The notes: generated from the sequence alone by a model not told the origin. Positions 1 to 5,745 are shown, counted from the stretch's first letter. The stretch is DNA of 7,586 nt from an uncultured Pseudomonadota bacterium (GCA_903864555.1 CAIPGJ010000066.1:1-7586), one strand, 5' to 3'. A program made the numbers and translations.

Positions 1-627
1 TCCAATTCCGCGGCAAAGACCAAGCTCGCGCTGGTACGCGACCTGGTTGGCAGCGGCACTGCGCGCCCCGTCGCAAAGCCGGCGGCACGGCCGGAACCCC
101 AGCGCACCGAAGTGGCGCGAAGCGAATCCCCAAAACCGCCTGCCGCTACCGCCAAAACCGACCCGCGCACCGCTCCCACCGCCCCCGCCACTGCGCCGAT
201 CACAGCTGCCGCCAGGCCCCCGGCAGAAGCCGATGCCGCCAAGGCGGCCCCGGCACGCCCTGCAGCTGCCGCTGCAGCGCCGGGCAATGAAGAAGTCATC
301 CGCACCGTGCAGGCATGGGCGCAGGCCTGGTCCGCCAAGGACGTCAAGGCCTACCTCTCCCACTACGCACGGGACTTCAAGACACCCAAAGGCGAATCCC
401 GTGGTGACTGGGAGAAGGATCGCAGTGCCCGCATTCTGGCGCCCAAGGATATCGACGTGACGGTGGGTTCGCCGCGCGTGACACAGTCAGGCGACAGTTC
501 GGCCACCGTGACATTCCGCCAGTCCTATAAATCGGACCGGCTCAACATCAACAGCACCAAGACCCTGGTCATGGTCCGCAACAGCAACGGCAAATGGCTG
601 ATCCAGCAGGAGCGGGTCGGAAGCTGA
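1..627 (+). CDS. C-terminal part of a secreted or periplasmic protein with an NTF2-like (Csd6-type) C-terminal domain; 5' end outside window
   Basis: Reading frame 1 is open from the first base to the TGA at 625-627, so the gene begins upstream; 208 residues are visible. An internal GTG at 112 is not a credible start, because the same frame runs through it without a ribosome site. Residues 1-16 look like the end of a helical, possibly TPR-type, domain. Residues 17-94 are a Pro/Ala/Lys low-complexity linker, typical of exported or envelope-anchored proteins. Residues 96-208 form an alpha+beta NTF2-like domain with W-x3-W, an HYARDF segment, and a final strand around KWLIQQERV. The same domain pattern ends the next protein (WRTDW, NYSRKF, RWRIVYEG). 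The stop overlaps the next start by one base (ATGA), so the two are translationally coupled. A TPR protein with a Csd6-like tail is my best reading. The exact function is unknown, but pairing with a peptidoglycan enzyme suggests a cell-wall role (inference). Confidence 0.8.
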   Translation, partial: SNSAAKTKLALVRDLVGSGTARPVAKPAARPEPQRTEVARSESPKPPAATAKTDPRTAPTAPATAPITAAARPPAEADAAKAAPARPAAAAAAPGNEEVIRTVQAWAQAWSAKDVKAYLSHYARDFKTPKGESRGDWEKDRSARILAPKDIDVTVGSPRVTQSGDSSATVTFRQSYKSDRLNINSTKTLVMVRNSNGKWLIQQERVGS

Positions 628-2060
628 TGAATCGCGCATCACCTGCCCTTCCCGTTTTGCCATCCAGCCTGACGCTGTTCCGCATCACCCTGTTTGCCCT
701 GCTGGTTGCCTTCGGCGCGGCCACCAGCAGCCATGGATGGGCGCAGGGCAGCCCGCAGAAACCGCGCGCTGCCGAAAGCCCCGCCAAGCCCAAGGCCGGC
801 AAAGCCCACAGGGAAGCAAAAGAAGCCAGAGACAGCAAAGCCACCAAGGCAACCCGGGACAGCAAGGAACCCAGGATCAGCAAGGCAGCCCCCGCCGGGA
901 AGGTGCCCTCCAGGGAAAAAACGGAGCGCTTGCCGGCCAGCACAGCAGCCGCAGGCCGGTCCCCGAGCGCAGAGTCGATGTTGAATGAAGTGTTCGACGA
1001 AATCGGCCAGCGCCGCTTTGATACCGCCTTGCAACACATCGACAGGCTGCTCGCCGCGCACCCGAACTTCCGGCTGGCACACCTGATCAAGGGCGACTTG
1101 CTGTTGGCGCGCACGCGACCACTCAGCGACATGGGGGCTGCCCCCAAGGCGCCTGCGGACCGCCTCCAGGATCTGCGCGCCGAGGCCATCGCGCGCCTGC
1201 GCGCCTATCGCGACAAACCCGAAGCCGGGCTGCTGCCCCGCTACGTCATGCAGATGACACCGGAACAGCAGTTCGTGCTGGTGGTGGACACCACGCGCGC
1301 ACGACTCTACGTTTACAGTAACGAGAACGGACGGCCGCGATTCGTCACCGATTACTACGTCAGCTCCGGCAAGCAGGGCTCGCTGAAGACCCGCGAAGGT
1401 GACCTCAAGACCCCGATAGGCGTCTACCACGTCACCTCCAGCCTGCCGCAGAAGAAACTGCCCGACTTCTACGGCAGCGGAGCCTTCCCCATCAATTATC
1501 CGAACACCTGGGACAAGCGCCTCGGCCGCAACGGCCACGGCATCTGGCTGCACGGTACGCCCAGCGACACCTTCAGCCGCCCCCCGCGCGCCAGCGACGG
1601 CTGCGTGGTGCTGTCCAACACGGACCTCGATGCAATGGCCAAGCACGTGCAGATAGGCCTCACCCCGGTCATCATCAGCGACCAGGTGGAATGGGTCAGC
1701 GAAGCCTCCTGGACGGCGGAACGCCAGGCGTTCATGAAACAGTTCGAGCAGTGGCGGACCGACTGGGAAAGTCTGGACACCGAGAGCTTCCTGCAGAACT
1801 ATTCGCGCAAGTTCAACTCCGGGGACCAGGACTTCGACGGCTTCGCCCGCAACAAGCGCCAGGTGAATACGAGCAAGCAATGGATCAAGGTGGGCCTGAA
1901 CCGCATCAGCATGTTCCGCAATCCGGGCAAGGAAGACCTGGTCACGGTCACCTTTGACCAGGACTACCGCTCGAGCAACCTGTCCAATGTCATGAAGAAG
2001 CGCCAGTACTGGGCCCGCGAGGGCAACCGCTGGCGCATCGTCTACGAAGGCCCGGCCTGA
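627..2060 (+). CDS. L,D-transpeptidase/L,D-carboxypeptidase, YkuD fold with Csd6-like C-terminal NTF2 domain
   Basis: A 477-aa exported cell-wall enzyme. The ATG at 627 overlaps the preceding stop and gives a good signal peptide (basic MNR start, hydrophobic residues about 15-33, AxA-like end near 38-40). An upstream in-frame ATG at 594 lies inside the previous gene and spoils the signal. Residues 41-115 are a Lys/Ala/Ser-rich linker. Residues 116-160 are a TPR-like helical pair. The YkuD catalytic domain spans about 215-352, with His309 (WLHGTP) and Cys326 in RASDGCVVLS, the family's H-x16-S/H-x-G-C signature. Residues 366-477 are an NTF2-like domain resembling that of the preceding gene. 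Known family members act on peptidoglycan tetrapeptides, either cross-linking (3-3) or releasing D-Ala. The helical/YkuD/NTF2 order matches Helicobacter Csd6, which is a carboxypeptidase, so the transpeptidase label is not certain. Confidence 0.92.
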   Translation: MNRASPALPVLPSSLTLFRITLFALLVAFGAATSSHGWAQGSPQKPRAAESPAKPKAGKAHREAKEARDSKATKATRDSKEPRISKAAPAGKVPSREKTERLPASTAAAGRSPSAESMLNEVFDEIGQRRFDTALQHIDRLLAAHPNFRLAHLIKGDLLLARTRPLSDMGAAPKAPADRLQDLRAEAIARLRAYRDKPEAGLLPRYVMQMTPEQQFVLVVDTTRARLYVYSNENGRPRFVTDYYVSSGKQGSLKTREGDLKTPIGVYHVTSSLPQKKLPDFYGSGAFPINYPNTWDKRLGRNGHGIWLHGTPSDTFSRPPRASDGCVVLSNTDLDAMAKHVQIGLTPVIISDQVEWVSEASWTAERQAFMKQFEQWRTDWESLDTESFLQNYSRKFNSGDQDFDGFARNKRQVNTSKQWIKVGLNRISMFRNPGKEDLVTVTFDQDYRSSNLSNVMKKRQYWAREGNRWRIVYEGPA

Positions 2061-2079
2061 GGCGGCCTTTGAGGCTGCC
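2061..2079 (+). other. GC-rich hairpin directly after the L,D-transpeptidase stop codon
   Basis: GGCGGCC and GGCTGCC form a 7-bp stem (one G-U pair) around a TTTGA loop, starting at the base after the TGA. It is followed by a run of C rather than U, so it is not a classical intrinsic terminator. It could protect the upstream mRNA end or partly reduce read-through into ppiA. The stem is visible; the role is a guess. Confidence 0.4.
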
Positions 2080-2131
2080 CCCCCCAACACCACCCCTGAG
2101 CCCCCTACCCATTTCAATCCGGAGAAACTGC

Positions 2132-2737
2132 ATGCGCCACTTCATCACCATGGTCACCCTGCTGCTGGGCCTGCTCGCCGCCCCGGCCCACGCCCAGAAT
2201 CCGCAAGTCGAGTTCAGGACCAGTGCAGGCAACTTCACCCTCGAACTGTATGCAGACAAGGCGCCCAAGACTGTCGCAAATTTCATGCAGTACGTGAAGG
2301 AGGGCCATTACAAGGGAACCATCTTCCATCGGGTCATGGATGGATTCATGGTCCAGGGCGGCGGGTTCGACCGCAACATGCGCGAGAAGCCCACCCGCCC
2401 CTCGATAGACAATGAAGCCGGCAATGGCCTGCGTAACGATGTCGGGACTGTCGCCATGGCACGCACCAATGCTCCGCACTCAGCCTCGGCGCAGTTCTTC
2501 ATCAACGTCGTCAACAACGATGCACTGAATTTCCGCGAACCCACGCCTTCGGGATATGGTTACGCCGTGTTCGGCAAGGTCACGCGCGGCCTGGATGTGG
2601 TCATGAAGATGACCAAGCTGGCCACCGGCAACGCCGGACAGCACCAGAACGTGCCGCTCAAGCCCATCGTCATCGACGATGTCGTCATCACGACCGCAGC
2701 CACGCCGGGAGCCAAGGATGCCCCCGCCAGGAATTAA
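2132..2737 (+). CDS. ppiA: periplasmic peptidyl-prolyl cis-trans isomerase, cyclophilin type (PpiA-like)
   Basis: A 201-aa cyclophilin that catalyses cis-trans isomerisation of X-Pro bonds in exported proteins. The ATG at 2132 has GGAG at 2121-2124, 7 nt upstream. The longer frame from TTG 2069 would add 21 Pro-rich residues with no ribosome site and would bury the signal peptide. Residues 1-21 are a signal sequence ending AHA before QNP. The cyclophilin core runs about 25-190, with the active-site block [15 protein letters not shown] (Arg67, Phe72, Gln75), SASAQFFIN (Gln121, Phe122) and GYAVFGKV. Tyr142 occupies the place of human CypA Trp121, the cyclosporin-contact residue; E. coli PpiA has Phe there. 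A short Ala/Pro tail follows the core. It sits 71 nt after the L,D-transpeptidase and 28 nt before a second cyclophilin to which it is about half identical, suggesting an old tandem duplication with divergent localisation. Confidence 0.93.
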   Translation: MRHFITMVTLLLGLLAAPAHAQNPQVEFRTSAGNFTLELYADKAPKTVANFMQYVKEGHYKGTIFHRVMDGFMVQGGGFDRNMREKPTRPSIDNEAGNGLRNDVGTVAMARTNAPHSASAQFFINVVNNDALNFREPTPSGYGYAVFGKVTRGLDVVMKMTKLATGNAGQHQNVPLKPIVIDDVVITTAATPGAKDAPARN

Positions 2738-2765
2738 CCACCGCATCAACAACGGAGCAATCAAC

Positions 2766-3257
2766 ATGGTAAGACTGCACACGAACAAGGGCGTCATCGC
2801 CCTCGAACTGGACGAGGCCAAGGCGCCGGAGACCGTGAAGAACTTCCTCGCCTACGTCCAGAGCGGGCACTATTCCAACACCGTGTTTCACCGCGTCATC
2901 GACGGATTCATGATCCAGGGCGGCGGCTTCGAGCCGGGCATGGAGCAAAAGCCCACCCAGGCGCCGGTGAAGAACGAGGCGGACAATGGCCTGAAGAACG
3001 ACAACTACACCATCGCCATGGCACGCACTTCCGACCCGCACTCGGCCTCGGCGCAGTTCTTCATCAATTTGTCCGACAATGAGTTCCTGAACCACAGCGC
3101 TCCCACCCCACAGGGCTGGGGCTACTGCGTGTTCGGCAAGGTCGTCGAAGGCAAGGACGTGGTGGACAGCATCAAGGGCGTGAAGACCGGCAAGCGCGGC
3201 TTCCACGGCGATGTCCCGCTCGAGGACGTGATCATCGAGCGCGCGGAAGTCGCCTGA
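2766..3257 (+). CDS. ppiB: cytoplasmic peptidyl-prolyl cis-trans isomerase, cyclophilin type (PpiB)
   Basis: A 163-aa single-domain cyclophilin without signal peptide, so cytoplasmic; it speeds proline isomerisation during folding. The ATG at 2766 has GGAG at 2754-2757, 8 nt upstream. The in-frame extension to 2679 overlaps ppiA and adds unrelated Arg/Pro-rich residues, so it was rejected. Catalytic positions are all present: [15 protein letters not shown] (Arg43, Phe48, Gln51), [17 protein letters not shown] (Gln97, Phe98), and [11 protein letters not shown] with Trp118 in the cyclosporin-contact position. Residues 150-158 (DVPLEDVII) match the usual PpiB C-terminus, and the length equals that of E. 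coli PpiB. The ppiA-ppiB-lpxH order recurs in betaproteobacteria, as I recall, which supports a single transcript. The neighbouring paralogue carries Tyr instead of Trp at the drug-contact site. Confidence 0.96.
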   Translation: MVRLHTNKGVIALELDEAKAPETVKNFLAYVQSGHYSNTVFHRVIDGFMIQGGGFEPGMEQKPTQAPVKNEADNGLKNDNYTIAMARTSDPHSASAQFFINLSDNEFLNHSAPTPQGWGYCVFGKVVEGKDVVDSIKGVKTGKRGFHGDVPLEDVIIERAEVA

Positions 3258-3305
3258 GGACGGACCGGCGCGGCAAGCGCACAGACGGCCCCACAGGCAG
3301 CAGCA

Positions 3306-4022
3306 ATGGCCACACTATTCATCTCAGACCTGCACCTGGCTGCATCGCGCCCGGAGATAACCTCGGCATTCGAGATTTTTCTGTCCGGTGCGGCGCTGCA
3401 GGGTGAATCGCTGTACATACTCGGCGACCTGTTCGAGTACTGGGCCGGTGATGACGACCTCGACGATCCCTTCAACGCGCGCGTGATTGAGGCGCTGGCC
3501 CGCTGCAGTGCGCGTGTGCCGGTATTCTTCATGCATGGTAACCGCGACTTCCTTGCCGGGGCGCAATTTGCCTCGGTCGCCGGACTCACCCTGCTCAATG
3601 ATCCGCTGGTGGCGCAGATATCCGGCCGGCGCACCCTGATCATGCACGGCGATACCCTGTGCACCGACGATCTCGAATACCAGCGTTTTCGCAGCGAGGT
3701 ACGCTCACCGGAATGGGCGGCGGTATTTCTCGCGCTGCCCCTGGCCGAACGCAAGCGCCGCATCGAACGGCTGCGGCAGCAGAGCGAGGTGCGCAAGAAA
3801 GAGAAATCCATGACCATCATGGATGTCAGCGAGACAGCCGTTGAAAGCGCGCTGCGAACACACGCCTGTGACCGCCTCATTCATGGCCACACTCACAGAC
3901 CCGGCCGCCACTCACTGCTGGTGGACGGGCGCTCCTGCGAGCGCCTGGTGCTGGGGGACTGGTACGAACAGGGCAGCCATCTCAGATGCACCGCCGAGGG
4001 CTGCACAACCTCGACCGATTAG
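3306..4022 (+). CDS. lpxH: UDP-2,3-diacylglucosamine diphosphatase LpxH
   Basis: A 238-aa peripheral inner-membrane metallophosphoesterase that hydrolyses UDP-2,3-diacylglucosamine to lipid X and UMP, the fourth step of the Raetz lipid A pathway. All calcineurin-like metal ligands are visible and carry the same numbers as E. coli LpxH: Asp8 and His10 (SDLHL), Asp41 (GDLFEYW), Asn79 (HGNRD), His114 (MHGD), His195 and His197 (GHTH). The Arg-rich middle (residues 149-168, ERKRR to RKKEK) belongs to the family's helical lipid-binding cap. The start at 3306 gives an N-terminus matching the family (MATLFISDLHL), although its ribosome site is weak (AGG near 3295). It lies 48 nt after ppiB in the same direction and is probably the last gene of the operon. 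It is convergent with metZ. Length and motifs are complete, so it is likely functional and essential. Confidence 0.97.
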   Translation: MATLFISDLHLAASRPEITSAFEIFLSGAALQGESLYILGDLFEYWAGDDDLDDPFNARVIEALARCSARVPVFFMHGNRDFLAGAQFASVAGLTLLNDPLVAQISGRRTLIMHGDTLCTDDLEYQRFRSEVRSPEWAAVFLALPLAERKRRIERLRQQSEVRKKEKSMTIMDVSETAVESALRTHACDRLIHGHTHRPGRHSLLVDGRSCERLVLGDWYEQGSHLRCTAEGCTTSTD

Positions 4023-4044
4023 TATCAGATTGGAGAGGGGTTAA

Positions 4045-4067
4045 CCATGCTTATTCAGTAAGCATGG
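4045..4067. terminator. Palindromic hairpin between convergent lpxH and metZ; possible bidirectional transcription end
   Basis: CCATGCTTA and TAAGCATGG form a perfect 9-bp stem around TTCAG, and after one mismatch three more flanking bases pair (4041-4043 with 4069-4071). It sits between the two stop codons, where a shared terminator would be expected. There is no T-run on either side, so it is not a textbook intrinsic terminator. It could instead be a protein-binding site or an mRNA 3'-end stabiliser. Confidence 0.5.
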
Positions 4068-4086
4068 GTAATATGATCAAGCCGGC

Positions 4087-5271
4087 TCAGCCAAGGCCGC
4101 GTGCAAGATCCCCGGTCAGATCCCGCACAGACTCCAGCCCGACCGCCACCCGCAGCAACCCCTCCCGTATCCCGGCACGCCCCCTGGCTTCCTCGCCAAT
4201 GCGGCCGTGCGTGGTGGTGGCAGGATGCGTGATGGTGGACTTGGTATCTCCCAGGTTGGCGGTGATCGACAGCAGGCGTGTGGAATCGATCACCCGCCAG
4301 GCGGCTTCCCGCCCCCCCTTGACTTCGAAGGACACGATAGCGCCGCCGGATTTCTGCTGGCGCATCGCCAGGGCATGCTGGGCGTGCGAGCTCAATCCCG
4401 GGTAGTACACACGCTCCACAGCCGGATGCTTCTCCAGCCATTGCGCCAGCTCCAGGGCACTGCGGGACTGTGCCTCCATGCGGATCTGCAGCGTCTCCAG
4501 GCCCTTGAGGATGACCCAGGCGTTGAAGGCCGACAATGTCGGCCCTGCGGTGCGCAGGAACCCGGTGATGGCATCCCCGACGTCACGACGGCCCAGCACT
4601 GCCCCGCCAAGCACCCGGCCCTGGCCATCGAGGAACTTGGTGGCCGAGTGGATGATGATGTCCGCGCCCAGTTCGAGGGGCTTTTGCAGCGCCGGCGTAC
4701 AGAAGCAGTTGTCCACCACCAGCTGCGCCCCCCCCCTGCGAGCGACTGCGGCCAGCGCGCCGATGTCATACACCTCGGTGGTCGGGTTGGAGGGCGTTTC
4801 GATGAACAGCAGTTTGGTCTCGGGCCGCATGGCCTGCTGCCAGGCCGCGGGGTCGCTGCTGTCGATGAACGAGGTGACCAGGCCGAACCTGGCCAGGATG
4901 TTGCCGAACAGCTGGACGGTGGTGCCGAATACCCCCGAGGAGCACAGCACATGGTCCCCCGCCTTGAGCAGGGACATGGCCGTGGCAAGGATGGCCGACA
5001 TGCCCGAAGCCGTGGCCACACAGGACTCGGCACCCTCCAGGGCCGCCAACCGCTCCTGCAAGGCAGCGACCGTCGGGTTGGTGAAACGGGAGTAGATGTT
5101 GCCGGGCTCGGCATTGCTGAAGCGAGCTGCAGCCTGTGCGGCGTTCTCGAATACAAAACTCGAGGTCAGGTAGAGCGCCTCGGAATGCTCGTTGAACTGG
5201 CTGCGGTGTATGCCGGCACGCACCGCCTGCGTCTGCAGATCATACTGCTTGAAATCCCTGTCTTCTGACAT
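4087..5271 (-). CDS. metZ: O-succinylhomoserine sulfhydrylase MetZ
   Basis: A 394-aa PLP enzyme of the Cys/Met metabolism family. It makes homocysteine directly from O-succinylhomoserine and sulfide (direct sulfhydrylation route to methionine) in the cytoplasm. The ATG at 5271 is preceded by AAGGA with 6 nt spacing. The open frame extends to 5361, but that part covers the leader terminator and was excluded. Visible family features are NIYSRFTNPT (Tyr60, Arg62, phosphate and substrate contacts from the neighbouring subunit), TASGMSAI, Asp187 (VVDN, pairs with the PLP ring nitrogen), and Schiff-base Lys212 in SATKFLDGQGR. The DGQGR version of this motif points to MetZ rather than MetB or MetC. 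GDTKSTITHPATTTH lies near residues 341-355. A nine-G run encodes residues 179-182 (RGGA). The gene has its own promoter and a probable SAM-II riboswitch with terminator, so it is probably repressed when S-adenosylmethionine is plentiful. Confidence 0.95.
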   Translation of the reverse strand: MSEDRDFKQYDLQTQAVRAGIHRSQFNEHSEALYLTSSFVFENAAQAAARFSNAEPGNIYSRFTNPTVAALQERLAALEGAESCVATASGMSAILATAMSLLKAGDHVLCSSGVFGTTVQLFGNILARFGLVTSFIDSSDPAAWQQAMRPETKLLFIETPSNPTTEVYDIGALAAVARRGGAQLVVDNCFCTPALQKPLELGADIIIHSATKFLDGQGRVLGGAVLGRRDVGDAITGFLRTAGPTLSAFNAWVILKGLETLQIRMEAQSRSALELAQWLEKHPAVERVYYPGLSSHAQHALAMRQQKSGGAIVSFEVKGGREAAWRVIDSTRLLSITANLGDTKSTITHPATTTHGRIGEEARGRAGIREGLLRVAVGLESVRDLTGDLARGLG

Positions 5272-5285
5272 CTTGCATCCTTCAG

Positions 5286-5316
5286 GCACATGCCTCCGGC
5301 TGGCAAAGGCATGCGC
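5286..5316 (-). promoter_or_regulatory. Strong hairpin in metZ leader next to the ribosome binding site
   Basis: On the - strand GCGCATGCC (5316-5308) pairs with GGCATGTGC (5294-5286), giving a 9-bp stem with one G-U pair and a 13-nt loop. Its base lies only 3 nt before the AAGGA ribosome site (5282-5278). It is separate from the terminator just upstream. It could keep the ribosome site in a defined context or act as a second control point; I see no direct anti-Shine-Dalgarno pairing in it. Confidence 0.5.
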
Positions 5317-5355
5317 AAAACAAAAAACCCGTCCTGCTTGCGCTAAGACGGGCTT
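5317..5355 (-). terminator. Intrinsic terminator in the metZ leader (attenuator)
   Basis: On the - strand AAGCCCGTC (5355-5347) pairs with GACGGGTTT (5333-5325), 9 bp including one G-U. The 13-nt loop contains a GC-GCAA-GC mini-stem. The U-tract TTTTTTGTTTT (5327-5317) follows at once. The structure lies after the aptamer and 45 nt before the metZ start, so in full form it would stop transcription before metZ. Its 5' arm can instead pair with aptamer bases 5413-5408, which gives a plausible antiterminator. Confidence 0.8.
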
Positions 5356-5357
5356 GA

Positions 5358-5435
5358 CCACGCTTTAGCCGTATTTTTTTGTCGCCTTCGCTTTGCGCGT
5401 CCGCGGCGCCCGCAAGCTGCTATCAAATCGGCGCG
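5358..5435 (-). ncRNA. Candidate SAM-II (metA-type) riboswitch aptamer controlling metZ
   Basis: Seen on the - strand: helix P1 GCGCC (5434-5430) with GGCGC (5410-5406). GATTTGA follows immediately after the P1 5' strand. CTTGC sits just before the P1 3' strand. An A-rich stretch AAAAAAATA (5380-5372) comes before GGCTAAAGC (5370-5362). The order 'P1, GAUUU, UUGC, P1', A-rich loop, GCUAAA' is the hallmark of SAM-II H-type pseudoknots upstream of metA, metX and metZ. TAGC after GATTTGA can pair with GCTA of the last element as a pseudoknot seed. The connecting loop is longer than in the crystallised SAM-II and may hold a small extra hairpin. The gene downstream (metZ), the promoter just upstream and the terminator just downstream all fit. 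Alignment is from memory; a covariance-model search would settle it. Confidence 0.72.
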
Positions 5436-5442
5436 AGGCCTG

Positions 5443-5472
5443 AAGTTACCCCCCGGTGGGGGAACCTGTCAA
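5443..5472 (-). promoter_or_regulatory. Sigma70-type promoter of metZ
   Basis: On the - strand a perfect -35 box TTGACA (5472-5467) is followed, 18 nt later, by TAACTT (5448-5443) as a -10 box; GTAACT with 17-nt spacing is an alternative reading. A start about 7 nt downstream falls at roughly 5436, just before the first base of aptamer helix P1. The coincidence of promoter position and aptamer start supports both calls. Confidence 0.65.
5445..5465. repeat. Palindrome filling the metZ promoter spacer
   Basis: GTT-A-CCCCC-CGGT-GGGGG-AAC: GTT pairs with AAC and CCCCC with GGGGG, with one unpaired A. It spans the -10 box and spacer, where a repressor operator would act. No known regulator consensus was recognised. 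A second dyad, AATGGC-AG-GCCATT (5472-5485), touches the upstream edge of the -35 box. Confidence 0.45.
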
Positions 5473-5494
5473 ATGGCAGGCCATTAATGATTCC

Positions 5495-5518
5495 AGGCTG
5501 ATGCCCGGCAGACAGCCT
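5495..5518. terminator. Weak terminator-like hairpin after the 73-aa gene
   Basis: AGGCTG (5495-5500) and CAGCCT (5513-5518) form a 6-bp stem with an inner TGC/GCA pairing. It lies just downstream of the stop of the small - strand gene and upstream of the metZ promoter. No U-run follows on the - strand, so termination would be inefficient or Rho-dependent. Confidence 0.35.
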
Positions 5519-5523
5519 CCGGC

Positions 5524-5745
5524 TTATGGCAGCTTTTGATCCTTGGGAACCGCAAGGCATATGCCCACGACGTACTTCTGGGCTCCCCCAGCGGACATAT
5601 TCTTGCGCGCAGCTTCGCACTGCTCCAGCTTTTCATAGGGAACACGCACGCTGAAATTGCTGGCACCACAGCCTCCGGTCGGCACGGGGCCGGCACAGCC
5701 TTCGATCAGGATCAGCAGCATGAAGGTTAGATTTGGAAGAAGCAT
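5524..5745 (-). CDS. Small cysteine-containing putative lipoprotein, function unknown
   Basis: A 73-aa protein starting at ATG 5745. The frame is open back to 6003, but the extra 86 codons run through the transposon relic and leader with no hydrophobic or conserved character, so this start was preferred. AGAG sits about 11 nt upstream as a weak ribosome site. Residues 1-16 are hydrophobic (LLPNLTFMLLILIEG) and end at Cys17, a lipobox-like site with an unusual Glu at -2. The mature part would be about 57 residues with Cys26, Cys43 and Cys63, the last two in a YEKLEQCEAARKN and VVGICLAVP context that could form a disulfide. I do not recognise the family. It is transcribed in the same direction as metZ, but metZ has its own promoter. 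An alternative start at 5721 lacks a ribosome site. Confidence 0.6.
   Translation of the reverse strand: MLLPNLTFMLLILIEGCAGPVPTGGCGASNFSVRVPYEKLEQCEAARKNMSAGGAQKYVVGICLAVPKDQKLP

Noticed and set aside
2078..2085. Run of eight C between the L,D-transpeptidase gene and ppiA as a phase-variation tract
   Set aside because: It is not in a coding frame and not in a promoter spacer, so length change would have no clear effect.
639..2117. 492-aa open frame on the - strand opposite the L,D-transpeptidase gene
   Set aside because: It is a GC-driven shadow: no ribosome site, no recognisable domain, and the + strand gene has signal peptide, catalytic motif and operon context.
2665..2681. Perfect 7-bp hairpin CATCGTC-ATC-GACGATG near the end of ppiA
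   Set aside because: It lies inside conserved coding sequence (PIVIDDV) and follows from the codons for Ile-Val-Ile-Asp-Asp; no terminator features follow.
4207..5268. 353-aa open frame on the + strand opposite metZ
   Set aside because: Composition is Gly/Arg/Gln-rich with no domain, while metZ on the other strand has every family motif.
5271..5361. Longer N-terminus for MetZ starting at GTG 5361
   Set aside because: It would translate the terminator hairpin and leader, has no ribosome site, and adds residues not typical of the family; ATG 5271 has AAGGA at proper spacing.
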